From: JAJFUG01 sp964473155
GTDB taxonomy: Bacteria > Gemmatimonadota > Glassbacteria > GWA2-58-10
Assembly: GCA_964473155.1 (NCBI GenBank)
Contig: CAYYNT010000004.1
Location: 1-64,000, forward strand
Length of the DNA stretch: 64,000 nt
Reading direction: 5' to 3'
The position numbers and the translations under genes are program-made. This document shows, one piece after another, positions 8,681 through 17,215 of the stretch; position 1 is the stretch's first letter, and every line of letters begins with the position of its first letter. The notes beneath the pieces are model-generated. The model searched no databases, was not told the DNA's origin, and was given only the letters and a program-made list of their open reading frames with translations.

Positions 8681-11138
8681 GCCTGAGGGGACTGAACAGA
8701 CTGTCTCGGTCCTGTTTCCTATCCCCGGCGGCGGCCCCTGGACCTACCGGGTCCCGCCGGACTGGGAGAGCATGCCCGCGCCGGGTTGCCGGGTGAGCGC
8801 GCCCCTGGGGCGCAAGATACTTACCGGACTTGTGACCGGCGCGGGAGAAAATGTTCCCTCGGGCGTGCGTCTGCGCGCACTGGATGTTTCCCTGGACAGC
8901 CACCCGCTGGTGACCCCCGATCTGCTGGAATTATGTTTCTGGCTGGCTTCCTATTATTTCTGCGAGCCGGGGGAGGCTCTGCGTTCGATAATGCCGGGGC
9001 CGTTCCTGCGTGTCGGCGACCGTCTGGTGACCCTTGACAAGGGGAAGCAAAAATATGATCCGGCGCAGTTGGCCGCGGCCCAGACGAGACTCCTGAGTCT
9101 GCTGGAGAAACGCGGCCGGGCCACGGCCTCCAGCCTTCGGCGGGCGCTGGGGAGCGGAGTTTTCCAGCGGGCGCTCGCCGCTCTCGAAAGCGCGGGACTG
9201 GTCAGTGTCAGCGATTGTCTGCCGCATGTTCCGTCGGACAGGACCAGCACCCTTGTAAGCGCGAGCCAGGAGCTTCCGGGGCCGGAGGAGATGGACCGCC
9301 TGCTTCTCCGCAGCCCCCGTCAGCGCGAGTGCCTGGAGTATCTGCGCGGGCTGGCCCATCCGGTGGAATCGGTGTTTCTTTCCAGGAAGATGGGATTCGG
9401 GACGGAGGTGGTGAAAGCCCTTCTGCAAAAGGGACTCGCCCGGTCCGAGAAAGTCCGCGTACTGCGAGACCCGTTCAAAAACCATAAGCTTCCTCCCTAT
9501 GAACACCCTGCCCCCTCGGACGCCCAGGCCCGGATTATAAAAGAGATAAGCGGAAAACTGGATGAGCACCGGGTGTTCCTTCTGCATGGAGTGACCGGCA
9601 GCGGCAAGACCCTGGTTTACCTCGAGCTTCTGCGCCCGGTGCTGGAACGCGACAGACAGGCCATAGTGCTCGTGCCTGAGATCGCCCTGACCCCCCAGAC
9701 CACGGCCCGTTTCCGGGGCGTGTTCGGGGACCGGGTGGCGGTGCTGCACAGCGGTCTGTCTGACGGCGAGCGGTACGATATCTGGCGCGAGATAAGAAGC
9801 GGACGCCACCAGGTGGCGGTGGGGCCCCGTTCGGCGGTGTTCGCACCTTTCGAGCGCCTGGGCCTGATAATAATAGACGAGGAGCATGAGAGCACCTACA
9901 AGCAGACAGACCTTACCCCGCGCTACCATGCCCGCGATGTGGCGGTGCAAAGGATGAAACTGGCCGGAGGGCCGGTGTTGCTGGGATCGGCCACGCCAAG
10001 CCTGGAAAGCTGGGCCGAATCTGAGCGCGGAGATACAGTCAGGCTGGAGCTGCCGGAGCGGGTGGCCGGTCGGGCGCTGCCCTCGGTTACGGTGAGCGAC
10101 CTTCGGCGCGGCTGGAACGGTTCGGACAAGAACGGCGTAACTCCTGTACTGCTCAAGGAAACAGGTTTCGCGCTGGAAGCTGGCGGACAGGTCCTGGTGC
10201 TGCTGAACCGTCGCGGCTACAGCAATTTTGTCCTCTGCGTCGAGTGCGGCGGGATAATCCAGTGCCCGAACTGCCGGATTTCGCTGACCGTGCACAAGCG
10301 CCTGGGAAGGTTGCTCTGTCACTATTGCGGCCATCAGGAGACGCCGCCGGAGGCGTGCCCGGTGTGCGGAAGCAACGCCCTGGACCGTGTGGGTGCGGGG
10401 ACAGAGCAGGTGGAGGCCGCCTTGCGCGAGGCTTTCCCTGCTCGTATGGTTGACCGCATGGACATGGACACCACCGGCGGCAAATGGTCGCATCACGCGA
10501 TATTGGAGCGTCTTCGCACAGGGGCCACGCATATACTGGTGGGCACGCAGATGATCGCCAAAGGCCTGGATTTTCCGGACGTGCTGCTGGTGGGGGTGGT
10601 CAATGCCGACACGGCGATGAACCTGCCCGATTTCCGGGCCACTGAGCGCACGTTCCAGCTCCTGGCCCAGGTGGCCGGGCGCACCGGGCGCGGGGAGCGC
10701 GGCGGAGAAGTCCTGATCCAGACTTTCAACCCGTCGCACCCGGCGGTGCGCGCAGCGGTGAACCATGACTACGCCCGTTTTGCCAGACGCGAACTGCAAG
10801 TGAGGCGCGAGGCTGGATATCCGCCCTATGTGCGCCTGCTGAACGTTATTTTCAGCGGCGAGGAGGAGCGCACCGTGGAGCGCTTTGCCGCTGATTCGGC
10901 CCAACTCGTGTCGGCGCTTGTCCGCAGGAAAGGCCTTGGCGGACGGCTTGAAATTCTTGGTCCGGCTCCCTGCGCACTGGAACGTTTGCGGCAGCGCTGG
11001 CGCTTCCATATAATGCTCAAAAGCCGCGAGGCCGAGCTGATCGGCAGCGTGGGAGAGTTTCTGGCGCGCCGCCTGAAGCCGCCCTCAGCCGGGGCCTGCC
11101 GGGTCACCCTGGACCGCGATCCGGTCAGCCTGATGTGA
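8670..11138 (+). CDS. priA: Primosomal protein N' (replication restart helicase PriA)
   Basis: PriA recognises stalled or collapsed replication forks and reloads the replicative helicase. Domain order is complete: the N-terminal 3' DNA-binding domain, a winged-helix part, the SF2 helicase core with Walker A GVTGSGKT (about residues 307-314) and DEEH at 403-406, and the zinc module with CVECGGIIQCPNC starting at C523 and CHYCG / CPVCG ending near C566. The GTQMIAKGLDFPDV and QVAGRTGRGERGG helicase motifs are present. Length (822 aa) is normal. ATG 8670 follows GGCGGGAG and overlaps the end of the kinase gene. Confidence 0.96.
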   Translation: MKAKPEGTEQTVSVLFPIPGGGPWTYRVPPDWESMPAPGCRVSAPLGRKILTGLVTGAGENVPSGVRLRALDVSLDSHPLVTPDLLELCFWLASYYFCEPGEALRSIMPGPFLRVGDRLVTLDKGKQKYDPAQLAAAQTRLLSLLEKRGRATASSLRRALGSGVFQRALAALESAGLVSVSDCLPHVPSDRTSTLVSASQELPGPEEMDRLLLRSPRQRECLEYLRGLAHPVESVFLSRKMGFGTEVVKALLQKGLARSEKVRVLRDPFKNHKLPPYEHPAPSDAQARIIKEISGKLDEHRVFLLHGVTGSGKTLVYLELLRPVLERDRQAIVLVPEIALTPQTTARFRGVFGDRVAVLHSGLSDGERYDIWREIRSGRHQVAVGPRSAVFAPFERLGLIIIDEEHESTYKQTDLTPRYHARDVAVQRMKLAGGPVLLGSATPSLESWAESERGDTVRLELPERVAGRALPSVTVSDLRRGWNGSDKNGVTPVLLKETGFALEAGGQVLVLLNRRGYSNFVLCVECGGIIQCPNCRISLTVHKRLGRLLCHYCGHQETPPEACPVCGSNALDRVGAGTEQVEAALREAFPARMVDRMDMDTTGGKWSHHAILERLRTGATHILVGTQMIAKGLDFPDVLLVGVVNADTAMNLPDFRATERTFQLLAQVAGRTGRGERGGEVLIQTFNPSHPAVRAAVNHDYARFARRELQVRREAGYPPYVRLLNVIFSGEEERTVERFAADSAQLVSALVRRKGLGGRLEILGPAPCALERLRQRWRFHIMLKSREAELIGSVGEFLARRLKPPSAGACRVTLDRDPVSLM

Positions 11139-11199
11139 AACCACCTATATCTCAAGACAGTACGAATGGCATTCGCACATCTTTTCAGGAGAATGGAAA

Positions 11200-12381
11200 A
11201 TGTTCAAACCTGCTTCCTGCCTGTCTGTGCTTGCTGTCGTATTTCTGACGGCCCTGCATTCTCCGGCGCACGGCGAGGACATTTTCCCGGCCGCCCTGCG
11301 CTCGGAGGCCCTGGACTGGACCGCCAGGAGCATGAAACAGACCCTGGCCGCGGTGGGCGACAGTTTCCCGGTGGCCACGGAAAAGGGAGTCTGGGAACTG
11401 GACGGCGGCGGGTGGACCGGCGGCTACTGGGCCGGGATGCTCTGGATGATGTTCCAGGCGAGCGGGGACAGCCTCTGGCTGAAAGAGGCCCGGCGGTTTA
11501 CGGCCCTGCTCGAACCCAACCGGTCGGATACGGACAACATCGATATCGGCATCCTTTTCTGGCCCTCGATGGACCTGGGCTACGCGGCTACGGGAGACAG
11601 CGCCTACAGGGAAATTGGACTGGCCGGGGCGCGCACGATGATGAAGCGCTGGAACGAGGCGGGAGGCTACTTCCAGAACTGGGGCCGTCTGGGCGAACGC
11701 GAGCAGGCGGGCTTTGTCATAATAGATTGCCTGATCAACCTGGACCACCTGTACTGGGCCGCGAGCCAGACCGGCGATTCCAGCTTCGCCCGCGCGGCGA
11801 CTTCACACGCCCTGAAAACTGCCGGGGCGCACGTGCGGCCGGATGGTTCGAGCTGGCAGGTGGTGGAGTTCGACTATGCAAGCGGCCGGAAAATCCGCTC
11901 GCTGCACAAGCAGGGATTCAGCGAGTCGAGCACCTGGTCGCGCGGCCAGAGCTGGGGCATTTACGGCTTCAGCCGCGCGTACCTTAATTCGGGCCGGGCG
12001 GAGTTCCTGGAAACCGCGGTGCGCATGGCGGACTGGTATATCGATAATCTGCCCGGGGATTATATACCCTACTGGGATTTTCAGGCGCCGGGCATACCGG
12101 ATGACGCCCGCGACACCTCGGCCGCCTCGATGGCCGCATCGGGCCTGATCGAGCTGGCCGGCCTGGTGAAAGACCCGCAGCGCGCGGCGAGATACCGGCA
12201 GGCGGCTGAGGCGACACTGGCCTCACTGACACGGAATTATCTGACCCGTGGTCTTCCCGGCCGCAATGACGGAGTCCTGACCGGCGGGACTTATTTTTAC
12301 GCCAACTCTGGCAGCATAGACCAGGCCAATATCTGGGGGGATTTTTATTTTCTGGAGGCCCTCCTGAGGCTGGGGAGGTGA
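11200..12381 (+). CDS. Exported GH88-family unsaturated glucuronyl hydrolase
   Basis: GH88 enzymes hydrate and cleave the unsaturated uronic acid left at the non-reducing end by polysaccharide lyases. The protein starts with a signal peptide (MFKPASCLSVLAVVFLTALH SPAHG), so it is periplasmic or secreted. Two Asp in the expected places are D115 (NIDIGILFW) and D176 (IIDCLINLDHLYWA), matching the catalytic pair of characterised family members. Other family segments are STWSRGQSWGIYGFSRAY, PYWDF and RDTSAASMAASGLIEL. Length (393 aa) is typical. Start ATG 11200 follows AGGAG. It fits with the heparinase-like genes at 24448 and 43620, which could generate its substrate. Confidence 0.88.
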   Translation: MFKPASCLSVLAVVFLTALHSPAHGEDIFPAALRSEALDWTARSMKQTLAAVGDSFPVATEKGVWELDGGGWTGGYWAGMLWMMFQASGDSLWLKEARRFTALLEPNRSDTDNIDIGILFWPSMDLGYAATGDSAYREIGLAGARTMMKRWNEAGGYFQNWGRLGEREQAGFVIIDCLINLDHLYWAASQTGDSSFARAATSHALKTAGAHVRPDGSSWQVVEFDYASGRKIRSLHKQGFSESSTWSRGQSWGIYGFSRAYLNSGRAEFLETAVRMADWYIDNLPGDYIPYWDFQAPGIPDDARDTSAASMAASGLIELAGLVKDPQRAARYRQAAEATLASLTRNYLTRGLPGRNDGVLTGGTYFYANSGSIDQANIWGDFYFLEALLRLGR

Positions 12382-12619
12382 TTTTTGCTCTGGACTGAAA
12401 GAAAAACGTGATTGGCGGGAAAAATGTATTAAATTTGTTTTGCCTTATTCTCTGGCTGGAAAGACCATGCAAGTTGAAAGCCTTGGCGGATTGGTCACCA
12501 GGATGTGGACTTCTGGTTCAAGGTGTTCGAGCCGGCAGTTTTCGGAGGCCGCAAACCCTGAGAATTGAACGGTCGATGGCCAGCGGCAATCCGCCGGATA
12601 CAAAGAGAGGTCAAAGAAT

Positions 12620-13240
12620 TTGGAGCCAAGATGGTTTGACTGGGCCAGCCGGATTCAGGCCATTGCCCAGAACGGACTGGCTTTCAGCCGCAATCCCTAC
12701 GACATCGAACGTTTTCAGGCGCTGCGGCTGATAGCGGCTGAAATACTTGCCGATGGCTCGGATGCCGGGATCAGGCGCATCGAGGGATTGTTCGAGCAGG
12801 AAACCGGGTACGCTACGCCCAAGATCGATGTGCGGGGAGCGGTGTTCCGCGGGGACAGCCTTCTTTTCGTCCGGGAGAGCCTGGATGGACTCTGGACCCT
12901 GCCGGGCGGTTTCGCCGATATAGGCGATTCCCCGTCATCGAGCGTGGAGCGGGAAATAGCCGAGGAAAGCGGTTTCGAGGCGCGCGCTGTCAAGCTGATC
13001 GCCGTGATTGACCGCCGCCAGGATCCGCATTGCCCGCCCCATCCGTTCCATATCTGGAAGCTGATTTTCCTCTGCGAGATTACGGGAGGGCAGCCGAAAA
13101 CCAGTCTCGAGACGACCGGAGTGGAGTTTTTCGGCGAGAATGAATTGCCGCCGCTTTCTCTTGGCCGCACCTCGCCCCGGCAGCTCGATCTTGTCTTCAA
13201 ACACCACTCAGATCCCTCCCGTCCGGCCGATTTCGACTGA
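12620..13240 (+). CDS. Nudix hydrolase with N-terminal helical domain
   Basis: This 206-residue protein belongs to the COG1051-like Nudix group with an extra N-terminal helical domain (WASRIQAIAQNGLAFSRNPY through EGLFEQETGYATPKIDVRG). The Nudix box lies at GFADIGDSPSSSVEREIAEE SGF, fitting G-x5-E-x7-REUxEExGU except that the first Glu is Asp. The REIAEE metal-binding core is intact. Members hydrolyse NDP-linked compounds such as ADP-ribose; the substrate here is unknown. The start is a TTG at 12620 behind GAGAGG; no ATG is available upstream in frame. Confidence 0.85.
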   Translation: MEPRWFDWASRIQAIAQNGLAFSRNPYDIERFQALRLIAAEILADGSDAGIRRIEGLFEQETGYATPKIDVRGAVFRGDSLLFVRESLDGLWTLPGGFADIGDSPSSSVEREIAEESGFEARAVKLIAVIDRRQDPHCPPHPFHIWKLIFLCEITGGQPKTSLETTGVEFFGENELPPLSLGRTSPRQLDLVFKHHSDPSRPADFD

Positions 13241-13421
13241 GGCTCGGGCAGGCTTTTATCCGCGGTCATGGATGCCGCTGCAAATATATTCTTGTACCGG
13301 GAATCGAGCAGTGTGGGAGTCTCCCTTCTTAATTCTAAAGATCTTTTCTGGCGCGCCGATTTATAATATGATATTATTGGCGTGAACAGGGACGTTCTTT
13401 TTCCCAGGGAAGGGAGACAGC

Positions 13422-13604
13422 ATGTGTCCGAATTGCGACCTCGGCAGTCTGACCCCGGCCGTTTTTGATGAATTTTTCGAGCGCGCCAGGACAGAGGGCT
13501 TATCTACATTGGTCTGTGCGCAATGCGGGACGGTTGTAAGCACCGAACTTCTTCTGTTGACAAGCAGCGTTCCGGAGCATTCTCTCCAGGACGTCGAATA
13601 TTAA
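13422..13604 (+). CDS. Small zinc-ribbon-like protein, 60 aa
   Basis: The frame encodes CPNC at residues 2-5 and CAQC at 32-35, a pair spaced like a zinc ribbon around a short acidic helix (VFDEFFERARTEG). AAGGGAGA is placed 6 bp before ATG 13422, and a TATAAT box is present at 13362, so the gene is probably real although short. I do not recognise a family; such proteins often act as nucleic-acid-binding or assembly factors, but nothing here shows that. Confidence 0.55.
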   Translation: MCPNCDLGSLTPAVFDEFFERARTEGLSTLVCAQCGTVVSTELLLLTSSVPEHSLQDVEY

Positions 13605-13842
13605 GGTATTGATATTGTTTCAGAGCAGGCGTCAAAAGAAGTGTTTTTTTCAATTTTATTCTCCCTCCCCTGTTTTTCTCAGCTAAGTGTTTCTTCCGGA
13701 CATTATCCACTCTGTGCGTAATTTTATTATTTTCAATTTATTAGTGCCGGGACGAGACCACGCGGCGGCAGTCTGTTTTCCGCCTGTCGATTTTTATTGA
13801 GCAACGGGCGGTTTAGGGTGTATACTTTTGCAGGTAAGGGGC

Positions 13843-13870
13843 TTGACATTTTGCTTTTACATATTATAAT
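13843..13870 (+). promoter_or_regulatory. Consensus sigma-70 promoter
   Basis: TTGACA (13843-13848) and TATAAT (13865-13870) are both perfect matches, separated by 16 bp, with an AT-rich discriminator. Transcription would start near 13877 and lead into the 110-residue gene at 13920 after a short leader. Such an exact promoter suggests strong constitutive expression. The rest of the 13605-13842 interval shows no gene. Confidence 0.8.
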
Positions 13871-13919
13871 AATATGTATAGTCTGCATTATATGTATGTA
13901 AACAATCAGGAAAGGCTCG

Positions 13920-14252
13920 ATGAAAAAGATCGAGAAAAATCTTGCCGATTCTCAGAGAGTCTATCAGGACATCCAGCGTGCAATGGTCAATCTGGAGAAC
14001 GCCAAGTATCTGGTGAATTTCTCGGATGACGCCCATGACAAGCTCTCCACCATCCGCCTGATCTTTGACTATTTCTTCACCAAATACGGCAACTACGAGT
14101 TCCGCCGTGACTGCATAGTCGATTTCAAGGTCAAGGAGCTGGAGAACATCCTGGACGCCCTCGAAAGTTTCACCCGCAGCTACCAGGACCTCCTGCGCAC
14201 GTACCGGGAAAAGCCCACCTCGCGCAATATCCAGCAGACCGGCACGGCCTGA
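13920..14252 (+). CDS. Hypothetical helical protein, 110 aa
   Basis: I do not recognise this family. The product is soluble, highly charged and predicted helical, with heptad-like stretches (MKKIEKNLADSQRVYQDIQR AMVNLENAKYLV; LENILDALESFTRSYQDLLR). It has no signal peptide. AGGAAAGG lies 4 bp upstream of ATG 13920 and a full-consensus sigma-70 promoter 50 bp upstream, so it is probably an abundant small protein. No neighbour hints at its role. Confidence 0.75.
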   Translation: MKKIEKNLADSQRVYQDIQRAMVNLENAKYLVNFSDDAHDKLSTIRLIFDYFFTKYGNYEFRRDCIVDFKVKELENILDALESFTRSYQDLLRTYREKPTSRNIQQTGTA

Positions 14253-14379
14253 GTGTTTTCTGCTTTCCGCCGCGGTTGCCGCATCAATCCGTGTATTTTA
14301 TATTTGATCGCGCCGTCAGTGACTGCCGTTCCCGCACCCGGAACGCCGCATCGATTATTATGCCCGCCGGAGGGCCTGC

Positions 14380-15834
14380 ATGTTTCAGCTTTCAGCGCCT
14401 GACCTGATTATCCTGGTCCTGTATTTTGTGCTTATGTCGGCGTTCGGAGTATACCTGGCGCGCTTCCAGGTTGACAGCCGGGCTTATTTCCTGGGCAACC
14501 GGAACATCCCCTGGTGGGCGGTCTGCCTGTCCATCGTGGCCACCGAGACCAGTGTGCTGACTTTCATCGGCGTGCCGGCGATGTCCTACGACGGGGACAT
14601 GCGCTTTCTGCAGATCACACTTGGCTACCTGGCGGCCCGGATAATCCTGGCGTTTTTTTTCCTGCCGGCTTTCCTGAACCAGGAGACATACACGGTCTAC
14701 GGCTACCTGACCCGGCGGTTCGGGCCGCGCGCCAGGAATTTCGCGGCGGCGCTGTTTTTCATTTCACAGGTGCTGGGTCACGGGGTGCGCGTGTTCGCCT
14801 CCGCGCTCGTGCTTTCGGCAGTGCTGGGCATGACCGGTGTGGGCTGGTCGATTTTTATAATGGTCTCGGTCACGCTGTTCTATACCTGGGCCGGCGGGAT
14901 AAGCGCCGTGATATGGACGGACGTGGTCCAGGCGGCGATCATGTTAGGCGGAGGGGCGCTGGCGCTGCTGGTCCTGATGGGAATGTTCCCGGAGGGGGCC
15001 GGAGCGGTGTTCGCCACGGCGCTGGAGGCGGGCAAGATGCGGGTGTTCGATTTCAGTTTCGACCTGACCCGCACCTACACTTTCTGGAGCGGCCTTGTCG
15101 GCGGGGCGTTCCTGGGGATGGCCTCGCACGGGACGGACCAGGTGCTGGCCCAGCGCCTCCTGACCTGCCGCAGCCTGAGCGACGGGCGCAGGGCGATGAT
15201 TGGCTCGGCGTTCATCATCATCCCGCAGTTTCTTGTCTTTCTGCTGATCGGCGTGCTGCTGTATTATTTTTACCAGGTCCACCCGCCGCTGCAGCCGTTC
15301 GATAAATCGGACAGCATTTTTCCGTATTTCATAGTCAATCATTTCCCGCCGGTGGCCGCCGGGCTGACAATCGCCGCCATATTCGGCGCGGCCATGTCCA
15401 CCCTGAGCGGGGCGCTGCAGGCTCTCAGCTCGAGCGCCGTGATGGATGTGCTGCGCCCGCTGCGCAAGGACACGCGCGGGGAAGAAAGTTACCTGGGAAT
15501 CAGCCGCTGGTTCACTATTTTCTGGGGCGCGGTGCTTTCCGGCATAGCGTTCCTGGCCCGCGACTGGGGTCCGGTGCTGGAGACCGGGCTGACCGTTGCC
15601 TCTGTGACCTACGGGCCGCTTCTGGGCCTGTTCCTGCTGGGATTTTTCACCCGGCTGAAAAACCTCAACGCCCTGACTGCCGGAGTGTTAGCCGGACTGG
15701 CCGCGGTGAGCCTTGTCCTGGGAACGAAATGCCTGCCCTGGACCTGGTACGTGTTTGTCGGGGCGGCAGCGACCGTGTCAGTGGCCCTGGCCGTGGAAAA
15801 ACTGGCCGGAATGAGAAAGCAATCAACTGACTGA
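14380..15834 (+). CDS. Sodium:solute symporter (SSS family)
   Basis: An inner-membrane transporter of 484 residues with about 13 hydrophobic helices. It shows SSS features: the first helix LIILVLYFVLMSAFGVYLAR, RAYFLGNRNIPWWAVCLSIVATETS, the IWTDVVQAAIM motif, and GTDQVLAQRLLTCRS. Solute cannot be told from the sequence. GGAGGG precedes ATG 14380. The Mur-ligase-like gene begins 6 bp after its stop, so they share a transcript; a link to muropeptide or sugar uptake is possible but unproven. Two other SSS members lie at 30983 and 33298. Confidence 0.92.
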   Translation: MFQLSAPDLIILVLYFVLMSAFGVYLARFQVDSRAYFLGNRNIPWWAVCLSIVATETSVLTFIGVPAMSYDGDMRFLQITLGYLAARIILAFFFLPAFLNQETYTVYGYLTRRFGPRARNFAAALFFISQVLGHGVRVFASALVLSAVLGMTGVGWSIFIMVSVTLFYTWAGGISAVIWTDVVQAAIMLGGGALALLVLMGMFPEGAGAVFATALEAGKMRVFDFSFDLTRTYTFWSGLVGGAFLGMASHGTDQVLAQRLLTCRSLSDGRRAMIGSAFIIIPQFLVFLLIGVLLYYFYQVHPPLQPFDKSDSIFPYFIVNHFPPVAAGLTIAAIFGAAMSTLSGALQALSSSAVMDVLRPLRKDTRGEESYLGISRWFTIFWGAVLSGIAFLARDWGPVLETGLTVASVTYGPLLGLFLLGFFTRLKNLNALTAGVLAGLAAVSLVLGTKCLPWTWYVFVGAAATVSVALAVEKLAGMRKQSTD

Positions 15835-15840
15835 GGCCGT

Positions 15841-16977
15841 ATGGAAATCGATCCTGCAAAGCTCAAAAAACTGTTCTTCTCCGGTGTCGGCGGCAGCGGA
15901 ATGAGCGCGCTGGCCCAGGTGCTTGTCAGCCGGGGGGTGGAGGTCGGCGGCTCGGACCGCCGCCACGACCGCGGCGAGAGCGCCGGGCTGTTCAACCGTC
16001 TTGCCTCCCAGGGGATTGTTCTTTATCCGCAGGACGGCTCCGGGGTGGGGCCGGGCCTGGATGCCGTGGTGGTGAGCGCGGCGGTGGAACAGGACACACC
16101 GGACTACAGGCGCGCCCGCGAGCTTGGCCTGCAGGTGATCCCCCGCCCGGCCCTTCTGGCCGCGCTGGTCAACAGCGCCCGCGGAGTGTGCTTCTCCGGC
16201 ACGAGCGGCAAGTCCAGCGCCACGGCGATCTGCGCCTATGTTCTGACCGAACTGGGGTTCAGCCCGGCGGTGATCGCCGGGGCGGCGCTGGTGAACTACC
16301 AGGACGGCCCGACCACGGGGAACGCCCTGGCCGGAAAGTCTGACCTCTGCGTGGTGGAGAGCTGCGAGAGCGACGGCACGATAGTCGATTACCATCCCGC
16401 CGTGGGCGTGATCCTGAATATCGAGCGCGACCACCACGAGCTGGGCGAACTGGCCCGGATGTTTGAGCGGTTCGCGGCTCAGACCCGCGAGACCCTGGTG
16501 CTCAACGCCGGCTGCCCGAACAGCCTGGCCTTGGACCTTCCATCCGGACCTGGCGCGCCGCGGCTGGTGACTTTTTCGGCGCAGGGCGGCAAGGCCGACT
16601 ATAGCGCCGCGGATGTGACTTTCGGCCGGATGTCCTCGCGTTTCCGGGTGGGGAAAACGGTTTTCGAGTGCCCGCTGCCGGGCCTCTACAATGTGGGNNN
16701 NNNNNNNNNNNNNNNNNNNNNNNNNNNNNNNNNNNNNNNNNNNNNNNNNNNNNNNNNNNNNNNNNNNNNNNNNNNNNNNNNNNNNNNNNNNNNNNNNCGC
16801 CGGGTGGAGGGCCTCGGCCGCGAGGCGGTGTTTTTCGCCAGCCGGGAGGATGCCGCGCCGTTCATCGCGGGCCGGGCCGCGCCGGGTGACGCAGTCCTGG
16901 TGATAGGCGCGCGGGATGACAGCCTGACAGTGTTTGCCCGGCAGGTACTGCAGGAAATCGAGCGTAAGGTTCGCTGA
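15841..16977 (+). CDS. Mur ligase family protein (MurC/Mpl-like), interrupted by assembly gap
   Basis: The N-terminal Rossmann part (FFSGVGGSGMSALAQVLVSRG) and central ATPase part with P-loop GTSGKSS (residues 120-126) are those of a UDP-N-acetylmuramate ligase, MurC or Mpl type; the usual P-loop in that branch is GTHGKTT. LNIERDHHELG is also conserved. The frame then reaches GLYNVG, where the GxHNxxNAxAA motif of domain 3 should begin, and hits 100 N. After the gap the tail GDAVLVIGARDDSLTVFAR corresponds to the MurC end. The frame is open through the N only by placeholder length; roughly 130 residues appear to be missing compared with MurC. Whether it is the cell-wall MurC, Mpl or another ligase cannot be settled. 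Confidence 0.75.
   Translation: MEIDPAKLKKLFFSGVGGSGMSALAQVLVSRGVEVGGSDRRHDRGESAGLFNRLASQGIVLYPQDGSGVGPGLDAVVVSAAVEQDTPDYRRARELGLQVIPRPALLAALVNSARGVCFSGTSGKSSATAICAYVLTELGFSPAVIAGAALVNYQDGPTTGNALAGKSDLCVVESCESDGTIVDYHPAVGVILNIERDHHELGELARMFERFAAQTRETLVLNAGCPNSLALDLPSGPGAPRLVTFSAQGGKADYSAADVTFGRMSSRFRVGKTVFECPLPGLYNVXXXXXXXXXXXXXXXXXXXXXXXXXXXXXXXXXXRRVEGLGREAVFFASREDAAPFIAGRAAPGDAVLVIGARDDSLTVFARQVLQEIERKVR
16698..16797. other. Assembly gap, 100 N
   Basis: Exactly 100 unknown bases are present, the usual placeholder for a scaffold gap of unknown size. From the Mur-ligase domain layout I estimate the true gap to be several hundred bases. Confidence 0.95.
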
Positions 16978-17055
16978 CCGCCCGACTCTTTTTTCAGGCT
17001 TGATTTGGACGCAAAGTAAAGATGTTTTGCAGGAGGATTAACGGGAATAGGCGTA

Positions 17056-17077
17056 GGGTCACGGCGCGCCGTGACCC
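17056..17077. repeat. 22-bp perfect GC-rich palindrome
   Basis: GGGTCACGGCG is followed directly by its reverse complement. It is a variant of the GGGGCACGG-type palindrome seen at 26772 and 33251. It lies between the convergent Mur-ligase and aminotransferase genes, where a hairpin could also end transcription, though no T tract follows. Confidence 0.7.
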
Positions 17078-17113
17078 TGCTGGAAGTGCTTATCCAATTG
17101 ATAAATGCACGTA

Positions 17114-17136
17114 GGGGAGGGTTTAAAACCCTCCCC
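17114..17136. repeat. GGGGAGGGTTT inverted repeat
   Basis: GGGGAGGGTTT and AAACCCTCCCC flank a single A, giving an 11-bp stem in the same convergent intergenic region. It is preceded by GTA like the other palindromes of this window (GTAGGGG), and so belongs to the same style of dispersed repeat. Confidence 0.6.
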
Positions 17137-17215
17137 AACAGAGGACTTGAGGCGGCCCGGTATTTACTCTGTGCGCCGCACTAATATGATCTCTTAAAAA
17201 GATGTCAAACAGGTC

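Noticed and set aside
8931..11009. Long minus-strand frame opposite priA
   Set aside because: It is the antisense shadow of a certain priA gene with no ribosome-binding site or domain.
17056..17136. Palindromes as Rho-independent terminators
   Set aside because: Stems are strong and the site is between convergent genes, but no T tract follows on either strand, and the same palindromes occur elsewhere as dispersed repeats.
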